This document shows, in pieces, positions 31,624-42,182 of a stretch of DNA of 64,000 nucleotides. The translations under genes and the position numbers were made by a program. The stretch covers positions 8,499,001 to 8,563,000 of the forward strand of contig OX335653.1 of the NCBI GenBank assembly GCA_946894095.1, written 5' to 3'. This DNA is from Incurvaria masculella (lineage: Eukaryota > Arthropoda > Insecta > Lepidoptera > Incurvariidae). Position 1 is the stretch's first letter; each line of letters begins with the position of its first letter. A model generated the notes under the pieces. The model did no database searches. It was not told where the DNA came from and was given only the letters and a program-made list of their open reading frames with translations.

Positions 31624-31722
31624 TTCTGATTAGCTTAATCGGCACATATAAGTATTGATTTAGGGGCCTTTCTTATCATCTTGCAATCAAAACCAATACA
31701 AGATAATCAGCCTGATTAATAT
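31624..31722 (+). mobile_element. MITE-like family F, short copy
   Basis: CTGATTAGCTTAATCGGCAC, GGGGCCTTTCTTATCATC and CCAATACAAGATAATCAGCC align with the copies at 12246 and 42183. The second half present at 12.4 kb is missing. Confidence 0.65.
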
Positions 31723-31732
31723 TATATTATAT

Positions 31733-32545
31733 TACTAGCAGCCCGTCCCGGCTTTGCACGGGCATAATATCATTTAAAAAATATTATTTTGACACAATGA
31801 TACACAAATAAACCCTTTTTACGTAGAGTTCATATATTGAAATATTTGAAATAAAAAAAAACTTAGATATTATTATTAGATGATTAAGAGATATTAGAGA
31901 AATAATAAATTCAAAGTGCTATAGGAAGAACCGCGGCCTCCGACGCACTATTTATAGGCACGCTCCCGCCGCCCCGGCCGGCCGGTACCGCCGCAAACTC
32001 TACGTCCCGCAATTTTTAAATTTGTAATATCTTCGAAAATATTACTTTAAATCATATAGATCTATATTAAATCAACAATGTATTAAAGGTATTTAATTGG
32101 ATAAAGATTAATGCTGTATTGGTTAAAATCACTTCGAAAATTAGCCATTATTTGTCGTAAAAAGTAAATGACAAAAAAATATTATTGTGGGATATCCATA
32201 AGAGATAGACATATACCATCGCGGAGTTTTCTGTAGACCTTATCAATGTGTAATGATAAATCTCGTAGGGTTCAGCCTGCGTTTGCAATGTAAGCGGAAA
32301 AAAAGAAATTTTTTACGACATCACATTGGAAAACTCAAAAATATCAGTATTTCTCCACTATTTAATGGATGTTATTATACATATAAACCTTCCTCTTCAA
32401 TCACTCTATCCATTAAAAACCGCATAAAAATCCGTTGCGTACTTTTAAAGATTTAAGCGTACATAGGGATATAGTGATATAGGGACAGAGAAAGCGACTT
32501 TGTTTTATATATATATTATATACTATAATATAATATAATATAATA
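31733..32545 (+). mobile_element. Long Lepidoptera-type interspersed element with AT-microsatellite end
   Basis: Begins ACTAGCAGCCCGTCCCGGCT and TTTGCACGGGC; ends TCTATCCATTAAAAACCGCA, AAATCCGTTGCGTACTTTTA, GACAGAGAAAGCGACTTTGT and TTTATATATATATTATATAC, followed by a TATAA repeat. Both end words are familiar to me from many lepidopteran intergenic regions; the class is uncertain (possibly LINE-derived). The centre carries a GC-rich patch at 31930-32010 (CCGGCCGGCCGGTACCGCC) and no intact frame over 70 codons. Confidence 0.65.
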
Positions 32546-32961
32546 TGTAGTGATGCTTACGCATTCGAGACGCTTATCATTTCATAATCGTTTCAGTAAA
32601 TAGCGTCCTGAAGTTCTTACTTGTCGTTGAAACTCAAGAAAATCAATAGAAAGAGAATTAGTAAGTGAACTTACTCGCCGGCGCTGCCGCCAATGTATGT
32701 TATAGTGGCTACGTCGCCGCCCTCACACAAACTAGTTTAGGTTTCTACTCCAAAACACGAAAGCTTTCATCAACTATGCGTACGATACTTTACTCACTCT
32801 CGCAAGCGAGTCACTGGTGAAAGTGAATATCAAGATTAACCCCACGGAAGTCGATGAAAATTTGTTTAGAAGTCAACAAATTTCCATTGATTTAATTTTC
32901 CCAAATGTATTTTGCATGTTAATTACCAATTTTCATGTGTTTTTTACAGTGAATTTGTAGA
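32546..32961. other. Unassigned sequence
   Basis: Nothing recognised; mildly GC-rich around 32670-32730. Confidence 0.35.
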
Positions 32962-33252
32962 TTTTTAGGGTTCCGTACCCAATGGGTGCAAACGAAACCC
33001 TATTACTAAGGCTCCGCTGTCCGTCCGTCCGTCCTTCCGTCTGCTGTATCTCATGAACAGTAATAGGTAGGCAGCTGAAATTATCAAAGTGTGTGTATTT
33101 GTTTTGCCGCTATAACAACAAATAGGTACAATTAAATAATAACAAAAATTAAACGGGCTCCCATACAAAAAACGTGATTTTTTGGTTTTAAATCTTGTAC
33201 GATGGTACGGAACCCTTCGTGAACGAGTCCGACTCGTACTTGAACGGTTTTT
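32962..33252 (-). mobile_element. ACCGGCCAAG-type element, minus orientation
   Basis: Starts TTTTTAGGGTTCCGTACCCA, contains CCGTCCGTCCGTCCTTCC and CTGTATCTCATGAACAG, CGCTATAACAACAAATAGG and ends GAGTCCGACTCGTACTTG then AACGGTTTTT. Near full length; its CCGT array is shorter than at 44.5 kb. Confidence 0.85.
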
Positions 33253-33629
33253 CATTCGCATACACAATGTGCATGCAAGAGTTAAAACCAAACATCTTTC
33301 AATTAACGGTTTACCATGTTGGCCGCTTCATTCTCCAAATAATCACATAATACTTAATGTTATGAATGTGTGTTTGGCCATGTAGGTGTATCATAAATAA
33401 ATGATGGTGCCCATGAACTTACACGCGATGGCTGTAGGTTGGCGGAAGGCGGTGAAGGGTGAGGAGAGGGGGGGTGGGCGTGGCGACCCCGCGCCGCTGT
33501 TGCTGTCTTCATAAATCATGTTTTACAAATATGTTGTTCCGCGCAGTTTGCGAAAGCCGTATCTGTATGTCTTTATTCGTGAGATATTCCGGTTTCATCT
33601 TATATGTATACCTAGATCATTTTCAATAT
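33253..33629. other. Unassigned sequence with small GC-rich patch
   Basis: GGGGGGGTGGGCGTGGCGAC lies at about 33468-33487 on an AT-rich background; no gene supported. Confidence 0.35.
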
Positions 33630-33927
33630 CAATGCGCACATTGCGGGTGGATTTGCCTTACATCCCAGAGGTCCGGGTTCGAATCCCCGCCCCGTTGAAA
33701 TATAGTAGATAAGTGCGTTTCGTTACGAGTGGGAGCTGTTCCGTTCTTAGGAATCCATGAAAAACCGATCGATGGCCGAAACGGCAACAAAAAAAAATGT
33801 TTAATGTATGTATGTAGTACATCAGCCTACATCCTGCAGGAAAGGTCCCGGCTTGGCACCTAATTAATACCTTCAGGACTGCGATGTTTTGGGATAATAT
33901 CATGACCACTACCAACGAGGTGGTGTA
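33630..33927 (+). mobile_element. SINE with tRNA-like head, central body replaced
   Basis: The head ends in a textbook B box and flank, GGGTTCGAATCCCCGCCCCG at 33677-33696, followed by GTGCGTTTCGTTACGAGTGG. After TTAGGAATCCATGAAAAACC the body is mostly lost (an A-run and GTATGTATG spacer), and the tail resumes at 33838 (AGGAAAGGTCCCGGCTTGGC, ACCTAATTAATACC, GATAATATCATGACCACTAC). Looks like a deletion copy, or two fragments joined. Confidence 0.8.
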
Positions 33928-34290
33928 ACGTTCAACAAGCGGTAGAACTTTCCCTTGTTGATTTAAATCTATGACAAAATATTAATACTTTGGTTAAAAA
34001 ACTTATTTTCACTCAATGAGATGTAAATATGTAGAACTATTCCTGACTATGTTACCGGCAATACATTTTAATACCTATTAATATTCGCGTATTTTTTTAA
34101 GAATATTTGCGAATGATTTGACAACCGCTCTCTTTGCTATTTTTGAAAAGTTGTAATTTGAAAACGAATTAGAGTATCAAAACGATTACTGGCAAACCTC
34201 TATGTTATTATACCTATTTAGTTTCCTGGGCATGTTGCATTATCTTCAAGCTCCTAAAATTGTCTTCTTTATTTACACGAAAGAAATGTC
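33928..34290. other. AT-rich sequence, no feature recognised
   Basis: Nothing recognised. Confidence 0.4.
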
Positions 34291-34560
34291 TAATGAGGCG
34301 GAAAAGAGGCGCGCCAGAACGGGGTCAGTGTGTGAGGAGCCCGCACGACACATGGCAGTTACGTAAAGCAGCGCTTAAGCCGTTCATGCCATAAATTGAT
34401 TCCATCTAAGGTCAGGTCCCCCATATAAAACGTTCAATGCTCAATGCCATACACCGCAAAGTGGTCATTCGCTTCAAGTAAATTGCCATGTAATGGTGAA
34501 TTAATTTGCATACACTGCCCCGCTGCCCCAACACCAGCTTACTGACACATTCGGAGGAAA
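34291..34560. promoter_or_regulatory. Candidate enhancer-like stretch with octamer word
   Basis: Non-repetitive, balanced composition with CCATGTAATGGTGAATTAAT followed by TTTGCATACA, which contains the POU octamer ATTTGCAT next to a TTAATT homeodomain core, plus GCCATAAATTGATTCC upstream. No coding frame. Inference from motifs only. Confidence 0.22.
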
Positions 34561-34910
34561 AACGTCCTTAAAACTATAGTCTCAGACTCATTTTTCACAA
34601 CGGACTAGCTTTCATTGAAAGCTCGGTCGCACGAACCGGTATCGGTGCTGCCGCAGTGCTGCGGAGCGAGCGGCAAGCTTGTGAACTAAAACCTCACGTG
34701 AAAGTTCGACGTTCCAATACGAGGTGGCGCTTTCTGCAGGAACTCGAAAACGGTTCGTTTCTGTGTTGGAAACTTCGAGTAGGGGCGCTTTTTGTCAGCA
34801 GAGGGGTTGAAAATGGTTCTGTTTTGTGCGATTCGTAGCTATAGCGCCATAAGACACGCTGCACAACATTATGTCGACTGATATCACTAGGTGGCGCATG
34901 GACGGGACTA
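34561..34910. other. Unassigned sequence
   Basis: A 60-codon frame (34656-34838) has balanced composition but no recognised motif. Words GGTGGCGCTTTCTG and AGGGGCGCTTTTTGTC give a weak internal repeat. Confidence 0.3.
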
Positions 34911-35139
34911 AGGGCTGATTCTTCAGTCAGATAAACAGCCAGATAACTATTCGACGGATTTATTAATGCTTCTGCTTATCCATCAGATAAAGTAAGTCCA
35001 TATGTTTATTAGTAAAATTATAGTCAGATTATTGTGATAGAAGATATAACTCTCCGGCAATGACTATCCGTCTTTTGACAAACGTGAATTTATACTATCA
35101 GTCCGATAAGTACTATCTGAGGATTGAAAAATCGCCCCT
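34911..35139 (-). mobile_element. MITE family A, full-length copy, reverse orientation
   Basis: Starts AGGGCTGATTCTTCAG and ends TTGAAAAATCGCCCCT, the two terminal inverted repeats of the family, with the same interior words as 10081-10302 in reverse. Left flank is TA (34909-34910); right flank is CA, so the duplicated TA has mutated on one side. Confidence 0.85.
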
Positions 35140-35794
35140 CAATTAGATAAAACATGGGCAAAAGATACAATTTTCAGTAACCTAAATTAATATATCGTAT
35201 TCCTAAGAACTGGAACGCAGGGAGCGCATTAGTTGCAAATACGGTTATCACCACGTGGTTGATCACCACGCATATTTCCGAATGTTCATGGGCCCTCTCG
35301 TAGTCCTCGACACTGACTGGTCTGTGAACAAAAAAACACAAGACGTTCACAATTACGTTAATCAATCGAGTGCGTAAATAAATGTTTTAAAAAATAAATT
35401 AATATAGTTTTGGATTTTTTTTTATTACTTAAAATAATTGTTTATACTCACGTAACCTACATCATTCTTAACTTCGTTAGAATAAAAGTGAAAGTACGTA
35501 AAGCTTATTCCACCGAAAACACCTTTCAATAAAGTGCTAGCATTTTACAAAGAAATCCTTTGTTAGTAAGAGTTGTACAATGCAATACAAAGAAAGCCAT
35601 AAATTTGCTTGTGCTACCTGTGAAATCCGTGACCCAATTTCCGATGCCTTTGACAAAAATTTAGCCTTATTCTTTCAAACGACGAACAATTTACTATTTG
35701 TTGTTCACTTTCTATGCAATGGATAATGTATTGTCGATATGGATTTCCTAATTTCGTCATATCAATTGTCTAAATATGATTTTGTGCTAGCATG
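35140..35794. other. AT-rich sequence, no feature recognised
   Basis: Nothing recognised. Confidence 0.4.
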
Positions 35795-36069
35795 TTTTTT
35801 TATGTAACTGGGCATGGATGGCTAATACCAAACTGAACGTCAGATATTAGACTAACACACCACATGGGAACTAGGTGCCATGCGAGGACCTTCCTACACC
35901 TGCTACATTGAACTGGATGAAAAACACGGACAATTTCGCTTCGACTATCATCCATTCAATCCGATGATACCAACCCGGGCGGGAATAACCCTGCCACCTA
36001 GTAAGTAAGGAAGGAAACCTACAGTTTTACGTTGAATCCGAACCACGGCTAGCCTCAACGGTTAAAATG
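35795..36069 (-). mobile_element. SINE, 5S lineage, head lost
   Basis: Tail ACTGGGCATGGATGGCTAAT, ACCACATGGGAACTAGGTGC, body CCAACCCGGGCGGGAATAAC and CACGGCTAGCCTCAACGGTT. The last word is specific to 5S-headed copies and lies directly next to where box C should be, so the truncation removed exactly the 5S part. Confidence 0.85.
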
Positions 36070-36884
36070 TATGTAAGATTATGAGAGAAATTATAAAATA
36101 TAAATATTTATATAGTACAGACAACCTCATAATAATATTCTACTTTAGCCAAGATTGCGATAGTACTTAATTATGCTTTAAAAATTACGTAATGGATGAT
36201 TTTTATAATTTATTTTATAATTTAATTTAATGGTTTGGACGTAGCAATTATTACACCAAATTATTGCAAAATCCATAATGAACGTATTTTTAAAATGAAG
36301 CAACCAATTTCTATTCTGGACATTCATCTCATACAAAATCATTTATTTCTCAATTACAAAATCTGATAACATAGTAATAATATAGGATATTGTTAACAGG
36401 GTTATTAAATGTTTGTACAATTATGCATTCCTAGCTCTATGTAAGAATGTTAAAATATTCAGGGAAGATTTGATGAAAATTAGAAATGGAATATATACGA
36501 GGATCACCTTAAATGCCATAGTAAGTAGGCATCCTTCTTCCTTTTTTCATCAAAACGTATGTAGGCATGGATTATGATATAAGCCAAAGGGCAATGCGTA
36601 GCGGGCATGCCGTTTGCATGTTCATACAGGTACATGAAAACACACCAACAATAACTACATAGTTACCTTCTCTCTGCAACTGTTCGACCAAATCTTATAA
36701 AAAAATAATGAAGAATCGAACCACTGAAGCCAAAATACGATATTGGCTAAATAATCGGAGCGCACTACCGGTCGGTTAGGACGGCGGCAACCGGTCCGTG
36801 GTGGCGGGATCGCTACATTATCCAACTCACCATCACCTTTAATTTTTTATCTAGAAAATAAGTTATCCATTTTATTAGATATCC
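36070..36884. other. AT-rich sequence, no feature recognised
   Basis: A short GC-rich word cluster at 36755-36815 (GGTCGGTTAGGACGGCGGCA) has no assignment. Confidence 0.4.
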
Positions 36885-37070
36885 AAGTTTTTTTTATCTT
36901 AAGCGCGGCATATGGCGTACGCCAGGTCTTAAGGTGCTTCTTCACACCACGTTTGGAGGACCCCAGGTTGTAATTTGGGGGAAATACCTCGGAAGGTAGT
37001 TCATTCATTTCATCCATAAAAAAAAAACGACGAAATTTCTGGTCTGTTCTTCTGAACGGCAGAAAAAGAA
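36885..37070 (-). mobile_element. LINE C-terminal coding fragment, minus orientation
   Basis: The minus strand encodes MNELPSEVFPPNYNLGSSKR, then GVKKHLKTWRTPYAALK. The NELPxxVFPxxYNLGxxK pattern is typical of the C-terminus of CR1/Jockey-type LINE proteins. Same family as 24240-24360. No other domain remains. Confidence 0.75.
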
Positions 37071-37502
37071 AAAAGAATTTAGGTATATAATATACCATCT
37101 AATGGAGGAAATAAAGAAATATAAACCGAACTTACTTCTTACAACTAAATCCATTTTACCAAACCTACATTAAATCTTATTTATAAAAAGCATATGAGGA
37201 ACACATAAAGCAGATAATGCCCATCTGAATCGGTTTCCTTTACATATTATTTTATGAATTCAAGCGTTCTGCATTATCGCTGAAAGCGCTATAAGTGGGA
37301 TACAGCTCTTAGCTTAGAGACCTATTACAATAATACTGATTTATTTATTAAGGACGATCAAACAGATAACAATTATTAATAAAAATACGTATTAGAATTA
37401 GAAAAAATAAATAAGTACGCATCCAGCACAGAAAGTCACAAATAAGCACTGGGGTTGAGGCGAATTTATAAAGAATAAGTAGGTCACCAAATACCAGAAA
37501 AA
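37071..37502. other. AT-rich sequence, no feature recognised
   Basis: Nothing recognised. Confidence 0.4.
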
Positions 37503-37912
37503 CGTTTTTTTGAATGCAGCCGGTCATAGATGGCTAATACCACAAAACTACTTACTATCCTATCCTAATACATCACATTCCCAAAGAAATTAGGTGCCAT
37601 GCCAGGACCTTCCTCCAATGAGCACGGCTACATTGAACTAGATGGAAAACACGAAATTTTTTTTATTGCCGCTTCTACCATAGTTTCATCCAATGCGGTA
37701 CTACCAAACCAGGCGGGATCAACCCTACCACTTAGTAGGGCAAGGGGATCTACAGTTTTACATGGGTTTCGAACAATGGAATACCTCGCATTTGTAACGA
37801 AATACAATTATCCAACTCAGAAAGAGAAAGAAACTGGTGCATAACCGGGCAAGGATTTGAACGCAGACCTCTCGGATGAGAGGCAAGTCCTCTAGCCCCT
37901 AGACGACGATCT
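37503..37912 (-). mobile_element. SINE with tRNA-like head, minus orientation, full length
   Basis: Tail GCCGGTCATAGATGGCTAAT, AATTAGGTGCCATGCCAGGA, body GGCTACATTGAACTAGATGG and ATCTACAGTTTTACATGGG, tRNA-type segment CTCGCATTTGTAACGAAATA and head. On the minus strand the head gives GTCTAGGGGCTAGAGGAC, then CCTCTCATCCGAGAGG (an anticodon-arm-like stem), then GTTCAAATCC (B box). The tRNA resemblance is clearest in this copy. Confidence 0.88.
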
Positions 37913-38876
37913 ATACAGTATGAATTTGTTTGGCTTATTTTGCCCGTTCACCTTACAATCTACAAATTCATAGGTCACCATGGCGTCAACACAAGCTTCT
38001 CTAAAATAAAACTTGAATAATAATAGCGAATTTGCGAAAATGCATTTCATATTTATTGAGCCGTGACACTGTGGAATTGTAGCAATTCCAAAAGTTAAAT
38101 TACTGGGTTCATCTCTCTCTAACTCATGATAGTGGTGCTAGAGAGAGAAGTTAACTTCTCACTCCTACACCATGCCCGTCTTGTAAGCACAGCGCGCTCA
38201 TGCAAGCTCTGTGGATACCACACCGTACGCTGCGCTGCTAAAGTGTGGCATCGTAGCACTGGATTTCATAGGTAACCCACGCTGTAGGTTGACCGGAAGT
38301 GTAGCTGTCAGAGACTCCATAGATTTATGCTTCCCGGGTCACACTTCATAACCAGTGCTCGATATGTGCCTCGCGGTGACAAGGGCTGCGTTTTCAGTTT
38401 AGAACCAATTTATTACTTTGTGGCGGAAGTATCCCAAAAAGTACGAACCGACCGACTAGTAGTTTACAATAATCGTTTTTGTGATGATTCCTTTTTGAAA
38501 TTTTTTTTTAACGTTTAATAAAACACAACGAAAAATCAAAACACCTTTTTAAATCTTAAACAAAAACCTCACTACGGGCATAAAATAAATGATTGCTTAA
38601 CCCCTTATATAAAATAATAGTTACATTCTGTGCTTAAATATTCAGTTTCAGTGCCACAATGTGGCGTTTATTTCATGAACACACATTCTACATTTTTTTA
38701 TAGTATATTGTACGCGCGAAACCCGAAGGTTTGTCTGCGCGTGACAACCTGTTTTCGTGTGCTAGCATTTAAAACTTTTAGCACTTTTTTATTCAGTTTT
38801 ATGTTAAGCGCAGCACCTCTTAGGGTATCCGACAATGCCCATGGGCTTTCAATCTTTTAGGGGGCTGGGAAAACCA
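37913..38876. other. Unassigned sequence with small palindromes
   Basis: TCTCTCTCTA at 38112 pairs with TAGAGAGAGA at 38139, and GAGAAGTTAACTTCTC at 38145-38160 is a perfect palindrome. Otherwise nothing recognised. Confidence 0.4.
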
Positions 38877-39212
38877 TGCCGGACTTCTCGCCGGTCTGGT
38901 CTTGGACTTGGATGGGTGACCATTCGACCGTTGAGAGAGGCTGGTCGTGGTTCGGATTCCACGTTAAAGTGTAGGTCCCCTTCCTTACTTACTAGGTGGT
39001 AGGGTTAATTCCGCCCAGGTTGGTACCATCACATTGGATGACCGATGGGCGAAGCGGCAATGAAAATTGTCCGTGTTTTCCATCCAGTTCAATGTAGCCG
39101 TGCAATATAAGGAAGCTCCTGGCATGGCACCTAGTTCCCATGTGGTGTGTTGGGCTAATACCATCACAGAAGGTGTGGTATTAGCCATCCATGTCGAGTC
39201 ACATAAAAAAAA
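38877..39212 (+). mobile_element. SINE with 5S-derived head, plus orientation
   Basis: GGTCTGGTCTTGGACTTGGA followed by TGGGTGACC is the 5S box C region, close to the genuine 5S wording TACTTGGATGGGTGACC. Then come GTGGTTCGGATTCCACG, the body and full tail (CTAGTTCCCATGTGGTGTGT, GGTATTAGCCATCCATGTCG) and AGTCACATAAAAAAAA. The first part of the head is truncated. Confidence 0.9.
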
Positions 39213-39714
39213 GTTGATTCCTATTGTATTTCAATTGTTTTTATTAAATATTTTGTTAATAGCTGTGTACCACCTACCTGTGCACAAATCTGCCCCCCAC
39301 CGATGGAGTTATTTATTTAGCCCCTGCTTTTCCTTTTAGAAAGAAAATTTCCTTTCTGCAGTCTTCATGGGTCAGTGATCAGGTTCGTCGGCGCTCGCTG
39401 TAGGGGGTGTGGCGTGGAGGGGAGAAGGGATTTGCCGACATACCGCCCCAATAGGGCTGCCACCGCTCTTAATAAATGTTTTTACTTATTACTGGTTAAT
39501 ACGTTTTAGTATATATTTCAGACACTTTGAGACTCGGCTGAGGAAAATGAAAATTAATTAGTCGCCAAAAATCGAGGATATTTAGCGTAACTTCCCTTTG
39601 GTTGCAAAACTTTTTTTTAAATACAATTTACACATTTGGAATACAAAACATATATACACAAAGATAATGACATAATTTGTAATACTATACAAGAATCGTG
39701 AATATGACTCCCAC
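39213..39714. other. Unassigned sequence
   Basis: A G-rich patch at 39400-39430 (GTGGCGTGGAGGGGAG). Nothing else recognised. Confidence 0.35.
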
Positions 39715-39810
39715 TGTCATTATATTAGCTCATGTTACTGAAATCTCTTATTCCTAGGAAGGAAGGTCCTAGTATAGCACCTGGTTCGGTGCTATACTAG
39801 GACCTTCACA
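39715..39810. mobile_element. SINE tail remnant with a perfect 20-bp-arm hairpin
   Basis: GAAGGTCCTAGTATAGCACC (39762-39781), six-base loop TGGTTC, then its exact complement (39788-39807). The left arm and loop correspond to the SINE word GGTCCTGGCATGGCACCTAG followed by TTC; the right arm is an inverted copy of the same changed text. Adjacent ATTATATTAGCTCATG also resembles the tail. Confidence 0.85.
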
Positions 39811-39949
39811 TGATTCAAGATAGAATAACTCATTTATGTTCGCTACGAGCGCGAACTAGACTAAGAATTAAATCAATAAAAATATATAAACACAAACAAT
39901 TATTGGAAATCAAATTAATATTGATTTTCTTTGTTTATATATTGACCAG

Positions 39950-40345
39950 GGTATAGGAGCGAGACTTAGAAGAGGCACAATACATCCTGTGGAAATGCGT
40001 TCCCCTTAGAAAGCTTTGCCGAGTAATTTTGAATGTCGGCAGTGAGAGCAGTGTCAATTGAAAGAAGACATAGTGACGAGAATTGTGAAGGGTACGTTGA
40101 GGTGGTTTGGACATGCAGAAAAGAGTGACTCGAGAATAAGGAAACAGATGTACAACGCGGAAGTAAGTGGTATTGTCGCGCCCGAACGGCCTAGACGAAA
40201 ATACCACGACGAGATTGACGAACTACTTCGGAGGTATGTAGCACCCGTAATCGTAGAGTACATGCTTGTGTGTCTGCAAAGGTAGCGAAAGTAATAGGTA
40301 TACTGTGATTGTACCGTATAGCCTTCTATCTTCCTTGCCTACCCC
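39950..40345 (+). mobile_element. Non-LTR retrotransposon 3' fragment (LRWFGH family)
   Basis: The plus strand encodes LRWFGHAEKSDSRIRKQMYN, then AEVSGIVAPERPRRKYHDEI and DELLRRYVAPVI, the region after reverse transcriptase in an insect LINE. Same family as 7303-7622. The frame from 40058 is open over 75 codons. Upstream (39950-40057) words AGAGGCACAATAC and GCGTTCCCCTTAGAAAGC are non-coding here and of unclear origin. Confidence 0.8.
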
Positions 40346-40389
40346 TCCGAGTAAACGAAGAGATCGTATTTATACACCTATATTTGAAT

Positions 40390-41116
40390 GTAAGTCAAAT
40401 TCACAGCAGAAGCGATGCAAGGGTACTGCATCACGTCATTACAAAACACCCCTACGAGCAAGCGCCATTTTCTTGGAAACACTCGGAATCGTCACATTTC
40501 CACATTTAACATCGTCAATTGTAATGTACATTGTTTTAAGGTTATGTTCAAAATAGCAGCGATGCGATGATACCGCGTCACTTCGTTATTATGACCACCC
40601 CTATGAGCGAGCGGCATTTTCTTACCCCTACCCTGCGGCTAGCTACCCGTAGCTACGATTAGCAAGGTCGCTACAGCCCCGCTCATAGATCGTGGCGTTT
40701 GACACCGCGTGATTCGCTCCTGTGTCGGCGGGTTGCGCCATTGTGCCCGCTATGAAGAAGTATACTGTGATAGTACTGTAAGACGCTCTATCATCTCTGC
40801 CTGCTCTGTATTTTATTTATCATCCATAGACAGCTTGCTGCACTCGGAATCGTCACATTTCCACATTTAACATCGTCAATTATAATATACATTGTTTTAA
40901 GGTTATATTCAAAATAGCAGCGATGCGATGATACCGCGTCACGTCGTTATTATGACCACCCCTATGAGCGAGCGGCATTTTCTTACCCCTACCCTGCGGC
41001 TAGCTACCCGTAGCTACCAGTAGCTAGGTCGCTACAGCCCCGCTCATAGATCGTGGCGTTTGACACCGCGTGATTCGCTCCTTTGTCGGCGGGTTGCGCC
41101 ATTGTGCCCGCTATGA
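40390..41116 (+). repeat. Direct duplication, offset 361 bp, plus a diverged third partial copy
   Basis: 40480-40755 and 40841-41116 are nearly identical and aligned without gaps (CACTCGGAATCGTCACATTT through GCGCCATTGTGCCCGCTATG); the main differences are GATTAGCAAGG versus CAGTAGCTAGG, CTTCG versus CGTCG and CTCCTGT versus CTCCTTT. A diverged partial copy precedes them at about 40393-40474. Between the copies (40756-40840) is another end of the LRWFGH LINE (GTATACTGTGATAGTACTG). A related ending, CACCGCACTCGGATTTGTCA, appears alone near 50984. Confidence 0.88.
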
Positions 41117-41483
41117 GCGCATGGATGCTTCCCATTTCCCCTCTACACGCTTCGTTCACATCGGAAATAATTGTTTATTCTTCGACTCTACGTGTTATAC
41201 TTATTTATATACTCCTATTGTTTATATGGGCTTCATGTCAGATGTTTTGCGTTTATTTGTTGTTTGCGTTGAATAAAGCCCAACCAAAAGTGTATATTTC
41301 ACTCTTATGTAAGGAAACTTGAAAATATCTAAAATAAATCTTGTCACATTAAAGTGTATATTTTAAGTAAAGATAAAACTTATTTTAAAGAAAGAAGGAA
41401 TTTCGGCCGGGCGACTTGTTTTCAATGAAATACAAGATTATATTTAATGTCTTTATGCTAAACTGCCTGTGCTATTTTGTATA
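41117..41483. other. Unassigned sequence
   Basis: Nothing recognised. Confidence 0.35.
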
Positions 41484-41830
41484 AAAAAACTGATATAGAT
41501 GTAGGCGCTCGAAAAATCCAAATAAATCTCACCTCGCGAAACCACGCTGAGCGAGGCACCGTGCCAACCGATTGGCGGGCTATCGCAGACATATGGGTCT
41601 AGTTCAAATATTGTTTGAAGAGTTTAAGGGAAGGCACCCACCGGCATACAGTTCCATATCCTGGAGGTGCGGCAGAGTAATGAGTTTGATAAACGATTTA
41701 TTCTCAAAAACCTAATATCAACCACAAAGGGTGCTTTGATTTATCTGCGACGGGTGCTCCGGATATAGGTTCGGAGAACAGGAATAAGAGATGCAAGTTC
41801 CACAGAGCAACGTCCATGATAGCACTTATA
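41484..41830 (-). mobile_element. LINE C-terminal fragment (ASLSVV family), minus orientation
   Basis: The minus strand reads HGRCSVELASLIPVLRTYIR, then after a stop FVVDIRFLRINRLSNSLLCR, TSRIWNCMPVGAFP, another stop, and WHGASLSVVSRGEIYL. The order YxGxCSxEL, RTxRxWNxxPxxxFP is characteristic of the C-terminal part of CR1/Jockey-type LINE proteins. At least two in-frame stops make it a pseudogene. Related pieces: 22150-22396 and 55450-55760. Confidence 0.8.
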
Positions 41831-42182
41831 ATAGTTTATTACATTATTCATAAGTGTGTATGGATAAAAATAGATTTGGCATTATAAGGGTACACTCTTC
41901 CATGTACATATGTTCCGAAGTATAAGTCCCATAGGAATTGATAAATACTTACGTAGTACAGTCAACAGGAGAGTTAGACAACAGCACAATAGCAAGCGTC
42001 ACTGCCCCCTCCCGCCGGAGCCTCCCCCCGGCCAGAGACCATTGTAGCGTGGCATTGGTAGGCGTTACGAATCAATGAAGGGAATCGGAACTGAGCCGAC
42101 TATGGAGACGTCTATTTTTATTAATATACAGAGTGTAATTTTTATGATCGACAAAAAACCAATTCATGAAAAAAATGTATTA
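41831..42182. other. Unassigned sequence
   Basis: A C-rich patch at 42005-42040 (CCCCTCCCGCCGGAGCC). Nothing else recognised. Confidence 0.35.

Noticed and set aside
33630..33700. tRNA gene suggested by GGTTCGAATCCC
   Set aside because: No complete cloverleaf; the text continues into the SINE-specific segment, so it is a SINE head.
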